From: Phycisphaerae bacterium
GTDB lineage: Bacteria > Planctomycetota > Phycisphaerae > Tepidisphaerales > Tepidisphaeraceae
DNA length: 5,298 bases
Direction of reading: 5' to 3'
Assembly (NCBI GenBank): GCA_014380825.1
Contig: JACMJD010000439.1
Span: 1 to 5,298, forward strand
Each line of letters starts with the position of its first letter. Positions within the stretch are counted from its first letter, which is position 1. Below the pieces are notes generated by a model. The model did no database searches, was not told the DNA's origin, and saw nothing but the letters and a program-made list of their open reading frames with translations. Both the position numbers and the translations under genes were made by a program. Positions 1-4,815 of this stretch are shown one piece after another.

Positions 1-2
1 CG

Positions 3-341
3 AGCGACGGCCGTATCGAGTTTCGATTCTATCGTCCCGGGGCCGCTGATGTGCAAATCGTGGGCACCTTCAACAACTGGAACCCCAAGACGCTTTCGAT
101 GCGTCCGGTGGGGCAAGGTTGGTGGACCGCGACGTCGACGATCGATACAGGCGAACACTTTTTTCGCTACATCGCCGACGGGCACTGGTACACGGATTTC
201 GCCGCGAATGGTGTTGAGAAAAACAAATATGGTTGGAACAGCATCCTGATCGTTCCTGAACGTCGGCTGCGTATCCTTCCGGAAACAGTGGAGCAGACAC
301 AGGGCAACAACGATACACAAGCGGAAGCAGTTGCCGCGTAA
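3..341 (+). CDS. C-terminal part of a protein with an AMPK/CBM48-type glycogen-binding domain (5' truncated)
   Basis: The frame is open from the window edge to a TAA at 339-341, giving the last 112 residues of a longer protein. Numbered from the first visible codon, residues 5-85 form an early-set beta-sandwich of the AMPK1_CBM/CBM48 type. The visible marks are a first strand (FRFYRPGAADVQIVG), the signature GTFNNWNP at 21-28, a Trp pair at 40-41, the FRYIADGHWYTD strand-turn at 54-65 and the closing NSILIVP at 79-85. In this family these Trp and Asn residues contact glycogen or other alpha-glucans. The last 27 residues are polar, Gln/Glu-rich and probably disordered. An internal GTG at 51 is not the start, because the first domain strand lies upstream of it. 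The function of the missing N-terminal part cannot be seen; bacterial proteins of this kind are often short stand-alone binders or regulators. A strong terminator follows, so this ends its transcript. Confidence 0.85.
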   Translation, partial: SDGRIEFRFYRPGAADVQIVGTFNNWNPKTLSMRPVGQGWWTATSTIDTGEHFFRYIADGHWYTDFAANGVEKNKYGWNSILIVPERRLRILPETVEQTQGNNDTQAEAVAA

Positions 342-395
342 GTCGAGAGCTACCGACAAACGCCTCCGCCCATAAGCCTCGTTTCCTCCTCCGCT

Positions 396-440
396 AGCCC
401 GCACGGCACGAACCCTCCGCCGTGCGGGCTTTTTATTTTT
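396..440 (+). terminator. Rho-independent terminator of the glycogen-binding-domain gene
   Basis: A perfect 12-bp stem, AGCCCGCACGGC (396-407) with GCCGTGCGGGCT (419-430), has an 11-nt loop and is followed directly by TTTTATTTTT (431-440). It lies 54 nt after the stop codon at 341. On the minus strand the stem is followed by AGCGGAGGAG, with no U tract, so it should act only on plus-strand transcripts and not terminate the lpxK operon. Confidence 0.95.
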
Positions 441-460
441 CTCGTAGACTGCGCGGTGGA

Positions 461-631
461 ATGGACCAGCGGCAGTCGAACAAACCCCCGTCGAACAAGC
501 GCGGAATGTATCTTGTACTCGGGCTGCTCGCGATCGCGGTGATCGCGGCGGGCGTCGGCATCTGGAAGCGGGGACTGCGACCGGTCTCGCCCGACGCTCA
601 ACGCGCGGCGGCGGCAACCCGCGACACGTAA
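461..631 (+). CDS. Small single-span membrane protein, function unknown
   Basis: This 56-residue product has a polar, basic N-terminus (MDQRQSNKPPSNKRG), one hydrophobic helix at about residues 16-35 (MYLVLGLLAIAVIAAGVGIW), then WKRGLR and a short Ala-rich tail. Basic residues flank both ends of the helix, so topology is not clear. I do not recognise a family. Evidence against the gene: the ATG is only 20 bp past the terminator T tract, and the only purine-rich stretch, GGTGGA (455-460), abuts the start codon, so spacing is poor. Evidence for it: an intact membrane-protein pattern, no other gene on this stretch, and stop-free use of common codons. Its last 34 bp overlap the 3' end of lpxK on the other strand. 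An upstream in-frame ATG at 422 lies inside the terminator stem and is unlikely to be used. Confidence 0.5.
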   Translation: MDQRQSNKPPSNKRGMYLVLGLLAIAVIAAGVGIWKRGLRPVSPDAQRAAAATRDT

Positions 632-1608
632 TCGAGCAGTTGCCGCTCATGGTCCGATTCGAATCTGATCCGAACCTGTACACGCAAAATCGGGGTCGAA
701 GTATCGGACAGATCGATCTTCGCGATCTTCACCCAATCCTTTTCGGTGGTAACGATCGCGTCAGCCTCAGGCAGGTTGGCGAGGTCGCTTGCTGTGTAGC
801 AATGATGATCGCCGAAACGTTTCGACGCGACGATGGTCGCACCGGCGGAGGCAAGCTGCTGCTCGAAAGCGTCGGGATTGCCGATGCCGGACAGCGCGAT
901 GATCCGCTTGCCTTGAAGTGATTCAGTTCCAATCTGTTGGTGTGAACTGCGGAAGATCGGTTTGCCCGGTGCCAGCGTGCGGAGTTGGTCTTCCAGGTGT
1001 GCGATGCTGGATGACGCTTGATCGGTGCGGGTGATGAGGATCGCGTTCGCACGCGCTAAGCCGGCAAGCGGCTCACGCAGGAGTCCACGAGGCAACACGC
1101 GCCCGTATCCGAAGGGGTTGGTCGCGTCGATCAGGACGAGATCGAAATCGCGATGAAGACGGCGATGCTGAAATCCGTCGTCGAGGATGAACGCCTGAAC
1201 GTCCGGATGATCGCGCAGCACGTCGCGAGCGCCGGCGACGCGATCGGGATTCGCGTGGACAATGACGTTGTCGAGTTGTCCCAGAAGCAGGGCTTGTTCG
1301 TCGCTTGGCTTGCCGGGCTGCGACTTATATCCGCGCATCAGGATGGCGGGCTGGATCGATCGTGATCGCAGGCTGTCCGCCAGCCATCGCACGACTGGCG
1401 TTTTTCCGGTGCCGCCGGTGGTGATGTTGCCGACGCTGATGACCGGGCGGTCGACGCGCTGGACCGATGTGCCGCGATCGAACCGCCGATTGCGCGTCGT
1501 GACAACTGCCCGATAGATCGGCTCGATCGCGCTGGTGAGTGCGCGGAGCGACATTGCGGCCACGCCGCGCTCGGTGCCGTTCATCACGCGCCGGTAGAAG
1601 TCTTCCAT
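598..1608 (-). CDS. lpxK: Tetraacyldisaccharide 4'-kinase (lipid A biosynthesis)
   Basis: LpxK phosphorylates the 4' position of the tetraacyl disaccharide 1-phosphate to give lipid IVA at the inner membrane, using ATP. The 336-residue length fits the family (about 320-350). Visible motifs: an amphipathic membrane-facing N-terminal helix (about 22-40), Walker A as SVGNITTGGTGKTP (58-71), the RGYKS segment (92-96), the SDE motif at 102-104, the LpxK signature DDGFQHRRL (143-151), LPRGLLREPL (172-181), SGIGNPDAF (240-248), FGDHHCYT (265-272) and TTEKDWVKI (287-295). From family knowledge the first Asp region (around 103) and the DHH segment are likely catalytic; exact residue mapping is inferred. 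It is the last gene of the lipoprotein-gluQ-lpxK operon, and its start overlaps gluQ by 25 bp. M1 is chosen because GAAGG lies 9 nt upstream and the sequence after it fits the family N-terminus. M9, whose codon overlaps the gluQ stop as TGATG, is the alternative. Confidence 0.96.
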   Translation of the reverse strand: MEDFYRRVMNGTERGVAAMSLRALTSAIEPIYRAVVTTRNRRFDRGTSVQRVDRPVISVGNITTGGTGKTPVVRWLADSLRSRSIQPAILMRGYKSQPGKPSDEQALLLGQLDNVIVHANPDRVAGARDVLRDHPDVQAFILDDGFQHRRLHRDFDLVLIDATNPFGYGRVLPRGLLREPLAGLARANAILITRTDQASSSIAHLEDQLRTLAPGKPIFRSSHQQIGTESLQGKRIIALSGIGNPDAFEQQLASAGATIVASKRFGDHHCYTASDLANLPEADAIVTTEKDWVKIAKIDLSDTSTPILRVQVRIRFESDHERQLLDYVSRVAAAAR

Positions 1609-2621
1609 CGAGTTGCGCCTTCGCGCTTCAGAAGAGACTGCTTCGCCTCATCATGAACGATCGGCTGGCGCGGCACGCGCGACAGATCAAATCTGCCGAC
1701 GAGCGACTTGGCCAAACCGTCGACCGAATCGCCGACGTCGGGGACGCCAAGCCATTTCGCGAGCATCGCGATTACGCGTTCGGGCTTTACACCGCGCTCG
1801 CGATAGTGGCTCAGTCGCGTGTCGCCGTGTCGCTTCGCGAGGCGTCGTCCGTCGGCGCCGACGACCAGCGGGAGGTGAGTGTACGTTGGAATTTGTTTGG
1901 CGCGATCCAGAGTGCGGTAAATCAACATCTGTCGCGGCGTGCTGTCGAGCAGATCGTCGCCGCGGATGACGTCGGTGACGCCCATGTCCGCGTCGTCGAC
2001 GACGACGGCCAGTTGATACGCCGGCGTTCCGTCGGCTTTGGCGATCACGAAATCTCCAAGCTGTTTTCGGACGTCGAAGGATTGCTTGCCGCGGAACACG
2101 TCGGTGAATTCGACGGATGTATCCGGCATACGAAATCGAATCGCCGGCGGTTTGCCGCTCATCGCGCGGGCCTTGTCGATCGTCGCGAAGCGATCGCGGC
2201 ACGTGCCGGGATAGATCGTCTGATGCTCATCCGCGTGCGGCGCGCTGGCGGCCAGCACGGCTTCGCGGCGGCTGCACACGCATGGATACGCCCAGCGCTT
2301 CTCAACGAGCTGATCGATCGCGGCGCGATACTGCTCAGTGCGTGGCGATTGGAAGAACGGACCTTCGTCCCAATTCAGGCCGAGCCAGACGAGATCGTCG
2401 ATCGCCTGATGCGCCGTACCTTGCTTCACGCGCGGGCCGTCGAGGTCTTCGATGCGAAGCAGGACTTTCCATCCTTGCTGGCGCGCGAGCAACCACGTCG
2501 CCAGGAATGTGCGTGCGTTTCCAAGATGCAAAGCGCCGGTGGGCGATGGGGCAAGGCGCGTGCGGCGACCGCTGTTGGGTTGTTGTGACGACGGATCAGT
2601 TATTGGAGGCCCTTGGGTCAT
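1584..2621 (-). CDS. gluQ: Glutamyl-Q tRNA(Asp) synthetase
   Basis: GluQ-RS is a truncated paralogue of glutamyl-tRNA synthetase. It activates glutamate and attaches it to queuosine at the wobble position of tRNA-Asp. The 345-residue product has only the catalytic core and no anticodon-binding domain, which separates it from GltX (about 480 residues). Visible motifs: RLAPSPTGALHLGNAR (22-37) with the HIGH-type HLGN at 32-35, LLRIEDLDGPR (54-64), a zinc-site set CVC at 114-116 plus YPGTC at 137-141 (Cys114, Cys116, Tyr137, Cys141, matching the three-Cys-one-Tyr site known in E. coli GluQ-RS), and a KMSKS-type RRLAKRHGD at 259-267. It is somewhat longer than the usual 290-310 because of about 18 extra residues at the N-terminus and a longer C-terminus. 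ATG 2621 is the only start seen before the core. It has no clear Shine-Dalgarno site and overlaps the lipoprotein gene by 26 bp, so expression probably depends on coupling. Its presence implies that the cell makes or salvages queuosine. Confidence 0.94.
   Translation of the reverse strand: MTQGPPITDPSSQQPNSGRRTRLAPSPTGALHLGNARTFLATWLLARQQGWKVLLRIEDLDGPRVKQGTAHQAIDDLVWLGLNWDEGPFFQSPRTEQYRAAIDQLVEKRWAYPCVCSRREAVLAASAPHADEHQTIYPGTCRDRFATIDKARAMSGKPPAIRFRMPDTSVEFTDVFRGKQSFDVRKQLGDFVIAKADGTPAYQLAVVVDDADMGVTDVIRGDDLLDSTPRQMLIYRTLDRAKQIPTYTHLPLVVGADGRRLAKRHGDTRLSHYRERGVKPERVIAMLAKWLGVPDVGDSVDGLAKSLVGRFDLSRVPRQPIVHDEAKQSLLKREGATRWKTSTGA
1618..1622 (-). promoter_or_regulatory. Ribosome binding site of lpxK
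   Basis: On the minus strand GAAGG lies 9 nt before the ATG at 1608, inside the 3' end of gluQ. It favours M1 over the M9 start, which overlaps the gluQ stop codon but has no purine-rich site at normal distance. Confidence 0.5.
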
Positions 2622-3261
2622 ATTGGAGGCTGGACATGATTTTCGTCAGCAACTCCTTGTCCTGATCATATTGCTCGCGCGTGAGGTCGATGAAATGAAT
2701 TTCGCAAACGGCGACATCGCGGCCATCCGGGACGAAGACAATAGTCTTCCAATCCATGCGTGTGGTCGTGTCGGCAATTTTGTTTCCTAAGTTGTCGATC
2801 GCGGGCATCGGAAGCGTCTTGCCGACGCTGCGCGTCTCAAGCACCTTCAACCCGCCGGAGTCGCGAACATCCGCCAGCGTATACGGGCCCGGTTTGGCAG
2901 CGGCCTCGCGTTTGGCGCCTTCGATCAGCCGCTCATCATGTTGCGCGATTGGCGCCAGATGCCGACCGATCCCCAACTGTGCGATGCCGGTGGGGGTCGG
3001 GCCTTCCAAAACGATCACGCCTGCTTGCGATTTCAGCTCCCAGCCGCGTGGCACGCTGATCCAGAACGGGATGGCTTTCAGCGCCACCCGCGTCGACTCG
3101 CCTTGAAGCAGCTCCTGCGTCGTCGGACGCGCCGGCTGCGTCGCCGCGGCCTGGGGCGCGATGACCGGCACCAGGTTGCGTCGATCGTCACAACCGACGA
3201 GCGAAATGCCGAGACCGATGATCACCATCGCGCCGGCGCCGAGAAATAGGCGGACTCGCAT
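2596..3261 (-). CDS. Putative lipoprotein of unknown function
   Basis: This 221-residue protein starts with a lipoprotein signal peptide: MRVR, a hydrophobic stretch (5-20), then the lipobox LVGC with the acylated Cys at 24. Residues 25-26 are Asp-Asp; in E. coli an Asp after the Cys retains lipoproteins in the inner membrane, but whether that rule holds here is unknown. A Pro/Ala/Gln/Thr linker (about 33-50) leads to a mixed alpha/beta domain (about 58-215). It contains PFWISVPRGWELKS (65-78), VIVLEG (82-87), a central basic helix, and a C-terminal strand-helix pair AVCEIHFIDLTREQYDQD (184-201) followed by LLTKIMSSLQYD. The pattern loosely recalls PsbP/Mog1-like folds, which is only a guess. 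The start at 3261 is set by GGAGG 8 nt upstream and by the signal peptide; the frame stays open to 3396, but those 45 extra residues would bury the signal. It is the first gene of the operon with gluQ and lpxK. Confidence 0.85.
   Translation of the reverse strand: MRVRLFLGAGAMVIIGLGISLVGCDDRRNLVPVIAPQAAATQPARPTTQELLQGESTRVALKAIPFWISVPRGWELKSQAGVIVLEGPTPTGIAQLGIGRHLAPIAQHDERLIEGAKREAAAKPGPYTLADVRDSGGLKVLETRSVGKTLPMPAIDNLGNKIADTTTRMDWKTIVFVPDGRDVAVCEIHFIDLTREQYDQDKELLTKIMSSLQYDPRASNN
2601..2630. repeat. 10-bp direct repeat at the lipoprotein/gluQ junction
   Basis: TATTGGAGGC occurs at 2601-2610 and again at 2621-2630, exactly 20 bp apart. On the transcribed minus strand it reads GCCTCCAATA. 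One copy supplies the A of the gluQ start codon and the other ends 2 bp before the lipoprotein stop codon. Its function is unknown and it may be chance. Confidence 0.6.
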
Positions 3262-3269
3262 GACCGATG

Positions 3270-3274
3270 CCTCC
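3270..3274 (-). promoter_or_regulatory. Ribosome binding site that fixes the lipoprotein start
   Basis: A full GGAGG on the minus strand lies 8 nt before the ATG at 3261. It decides for this start over the upstream in-frame ATG at 3396, because only the shorter form begins with a normal lipoprotein signal peptide. Confidence 0.85.
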
Positions 3275-3397
3275 AGGGGAGATTCATTTCCATTCGCGTC
3301 GTCGGACATTCTGCGAGTTGATTGGCGAATATCAAGTTGGCCCGGTCGCGCGAATCGATCAGGAATTTCCGTGCAGGTATCCGGGCGAGAATTCATC

Positions 3398-3406
3398 TGC
3401 TATAGT
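3398..3406 (+). promoter_or_regulatory. Candidate extended -10 promoter of the coiled-coil/HTH gene
   Basis: TGCTATAGT combines the extended -10 TG dinucleotide with TATAGT, one mismatch from TATAAT. It lies in the 195-bp gap between divergent genes. No good -35 hexamer is seen 16-18 bp upstream, as is common for extended -10 promoters. It would give a 5' leader of roughly 45 nt. Confidence 0.4.
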
Positions 3407-3445
3407 TCCTCGCCAAGCTACTGGGGAAAATAACAATCTTGAACT

Positions 3446-3451
3446 GGAAGG
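3446..3451 (+). promoter_or_regulatory. Ribosome binding site of the coiled-coil/HTH gene
   Basis: GGAAGG lies 5 nt before the ATG at 3457. It sets that start rather than the in-frame TTG at 3439, which would place this site inside the coding region. Confidence 0.85.
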
Positions 3452-3456
3452 ATTTT

Positions 3457-3846
3457 ATGGCACGCCCAAGCTCAACTGGAGCGATGACTATAGCTCAACT
3501 CGAAAACGTGTTGAATAATCGCCGCGCGCAACTCAATCAGCTTGTGAAAGATCGCGCCAAGGCGCAGCAGAAGCTCGACACGATCGAACGTCAGATCTCG
3601 CGCTTGGCCGGTCGCGGCATGACGAACGGCGGGCGCGTGCGCAATGAGGCGAGCCTCGTGCAAACAATGGAAGTCCTCCTGAAGAGCGCGGGCAAACCGA
3701 TGCCCGTGGGCGACATCACAGAGGCGGTGCTGAAGGGCGGCTACAAAACCAATAGCGCCAACTTCCGCGGGATCGTGAATCAGACGCTGATCAAAGAGAA
3801 GCAATTCTCGTCCGCCGGTCGCGGGCTGTATCAATTGAAGAAGTAA
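3457..3846 (+). CDS. Small basic coiled-coil protein with C-terminal winged helix (HARE-HTH-like), putative DNA-binding protein
   Basis: The 129-residue product has two parts. Residues 11-50 form a long charged helix with heptad-like spacing (IAQLENVLNNRRAQLNQLV, then KAQQKLDTIERQISRL), predicted to oligomerise as a coiled coil. A flexible Gly/Arg linker (51-63) leads to a winged-helix domain at about 66-127: SLVQTMEVLLKSAGKPM, VGDITEAVLKGGYKT, then NFRGIVNQTLI and the wing FSSAGRGLYQLKK. This resembles the HARE-HTH fold known from HB1/ASXL and restriction-endonuclease proteins; the assignment is by motif memory. By count there are 22 Lys/Arg against 9 Asp/Glu. The tetrapeptide AGRG occurs in the linker (51-54) and in the wing (120-123). 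Layout and charge recall H-NS-type nucleoid proteins, so a chromatin or transcription role is inferred. It is monocistronic with a strong ribosome binding site, diverges from the lipoprotein operon, and is followed by an inverted repeat. Confidence 0.85.
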   Translation: MARPSSTGAMTIAQLENVLNNRRAQLNQLVKDRAKAQQKLDTIERQISRLAGRGMTNGGRVRNEASLVQTMEVLLKSAGKPMPVGDITEAVLKGGYKTNSANFRGIVNQTLIKEKQFSSAGRGLYQLKK

Positions 3847-3854
3847 ATGCGATC

Positions 3855-3929
3855 AACCACCCAGGCACCAGAACACCAAGAATTCAGATTCAGTTTTGTC
3901 TTCTTTGCGTTCTTTGTGTCTTGGTGGTT
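3855..3929. repeat. Imperfect inverted repeat of the AACCACCAAGACAC type between convergent genes
   Basis: The left arm at 3855-3882 begins AACCACCCAGGCACCAGAAC. The right arm at 3901-3929 ends TTTGTGTCTTGGTGGTT. Aligned as inverted copies they match at 23 of 28 positions with one gap, around an 18-nt centre (3883-3900). The element fills most of the 91-bp space between the HTH gene stop (3846) and the ABC gene stop (3938). It could form a hairpin at the end of either transcript, but neither side has a proper U tract, so it is not a standard intrinsic terminator. Similar CACCAAGACAC-type repeats are, from memory, scattered through the genomes of many environmental bacteria. Confidence 0.8.
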
Positions 3930-3937
3930 CACCCGTC

Positions 3938-4681
3938 TTATTCCATCGCGTCAGCGGAGAATTGTCCGCCTTCGACGCTAACCGGATGCCTGGCGTGACG
4001 GTCGTCTTTTTGCACCAGGCCATCGTGTAGCAGGATCACTCGCTGGCAGCGGTGCGCGACGGTGGGGTCGTGCGTGACGAGGATGATCGTCTTGCCGAGC
4101 GAAACCAGATTGTCGAACAGCTCGAGAATCTGCTGGCCGGTCTTGCTGTCGAGGGCGCCGGTGGGTTCGTCGGCCAACAAGATCAGCGGGTCGTTGATCA
4201 TCGCCCGGGCGATGCAGACGCGTTGCTGCTGCCCGCCGGAGAGCTGCATCGGCCGATGATCCGCGCGCTCCGCCAAGCCAACCCGCTCGGCCAATTCCAG
4301 TGCACGCTTGCGACGTTCCAGCGGCGTGATGCCAAGATAGAACATCGGCACTTCCAGATTTTCCAGCACGGTGAGCTGCTGGATCAGATTGAAATTTTGA
4401 AAGATGAATCCAATCCGCCGGCTGCGGATCTCGGAAAGATCATCGTCATTCAACTGACTGATGTCCTGATCGCCCAGCACATATTGGCCGCTGGTGGGTT
4501 GATCCAGGCAGCCGATGATGTTCATCAGCGTGCTCTTGCCCGAACCGCTGGCGCCCATGATCGCGGTGAACTCGCCCTGCACGAAATCCAAATCGACATG
4601 ACGAAGCGCCGGCACCTCAATGTTGGTGCCGGGCTTCCGATAAATCTTGCTGAGATTGCGAAGCGCTGCAACGACGGCCAT
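3938..4681 (-). CDS. ABC transporter ATP-binding protein, MacB/LolD type
   Basis: This 247-residue nucleotide-binding subunit has all ATPase motifs: Walker A GASGSGKST (43-51), Q-loop FIFQNFNL with Gln95, signature LSGGQQQR (147-154), Walker B LILLADEP (166-173) with Glu172, D-loop GALD (175-178) and switch His204. The segments LMNIIGCLDQPTSG (52-65) and SRRIGFIFQNFNLI (87-100) are typical of the MacB/LolD/FtsE-like group, which works with MacB- or FtsX-type permeases to extrude peptides or macrolides or to move lipoproteins. The C-terminal 25 residues are polar and not part of the ATPase core. No permease gene adjoins it: a convergent gene lies downstream and a divergent gene upstream. The start at 4681 fits the family N-terminus (MAVVAALRNLSKIY), though no good Shine-Dalgarno site is seen. 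The frame extends upstream to a TTG at 4747, adding 22 residues unlike the family. Confidence 0.93.
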   Translation of the reverse strand: MAVVAALRNLSKIYRKPGTNIEVPALRHVDLDFVQGEFTAIMGASGSGKSTLMNIIGCLDQPTSGQYVLGDQDISQLNDDDLSEIRSRRIGFIFQNFNLIQQLTVLENLEVPMFYLGITPLERRKRALELAERVGLAERADHRPMQLSGGQQQRVCIARAMINDPLILLADEPTGALDSKTGQQILELFDNLVSLGKTIILVTHDPTVAHRCQRVILLHDGLVQKDDRHARHPVSVEGGQFSADAME

Positions 4682-4740
4682 GGCGCGTTGGATCGTAGCC
4701 GATTTACTGGCTGAAATCTCATGCGGGTCGTGACGTCGTC

Positions 4741-4769
4741 TGGTCAACGCGAGTCGCGGCGTCTAGATT
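4741..4769 (+). promoter_or_regulatory. Weak sigma70-type promoter candidate for the DUF3179-like gene
   Basis: TGGTCA (4741-4746) and TAGATT (4764-4769) each match 4 of 6 consensus positions and are separated by 17 bp, in the 134-bp divergent gap. A short palindrome, TGTCG-G-CGACA (4769-4779), would overlap the transcription start. The matches are weak enough that chance is possible. Confidence 0.22.
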
Positions 4770-4815
4770 GTCGGCGACACTGCGCCCGGGGTGAGGAATA
4801 AGAAAGCACGTCCGC

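Noticed and set aside
529..549. Repeated GATCGCGG around the palindrome CGCGATCGCG, as a possible operator
   Set aside because: It lies within the membrane-span codons of the small protein (Ile-Ala-Val-Ile-Ala-Ala) and is explained by codon repetition.
1539..2588. Open frame of 349 codons on the plus strand opposite gluQ and the start of lpxK
   Set aside because: It is a shadow of high-GC codon use in gluQ. The product is Arg/Ala-rich with no recognisable motif, while the minus strand encodes a clear GluQ-RS.
3307..3335. Minus-strand TTGATA with AGAATG 17 bp on, as a promoter for the lipoprotein operon
   Set aside because: The -35 is acceptable but AGAATG is too far from TATAAT to support a call.
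3262..3396. N-terminal extension of the lipoprotein to an upstream ATG at 3396
   Set aside because: The extra 45 residues are polar and would place the lipoprotein signal inside the protein; GGAGG lies at the right distance only from the start at 3261.
3855..3929. Inverted repeat read as an intrinsic terminator for both convergent genes
   Set aside because: The stem is interrupted, the loop is 18 nt and no U tract follows on either strand; a repeat element fits better, though a role in 3' ends is possible.
4052..4714. Open frame of 220 codons on the plus strand opposite the ABC ATPase gene
   Set aside because: It is antisense to a fully intact ATPase, has no motif of its own and no ribosome binding site evidence.
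4682..4747. N-terminal extension of the ABC ATPase to a TTG at 4747
   Set aside because: It adds 22 polar residues not seen in MacB/LolD ATPases; the family N-terminus begins at the ATG at 4681.
4729..4747. Minus-strand TTGACC (4742-4747) as the -35 of an ABC gene promoter
   Set aside because: No -10-like hexamer is found at 16-18 bp; the best candidates match at only about 3 of 6 positions.
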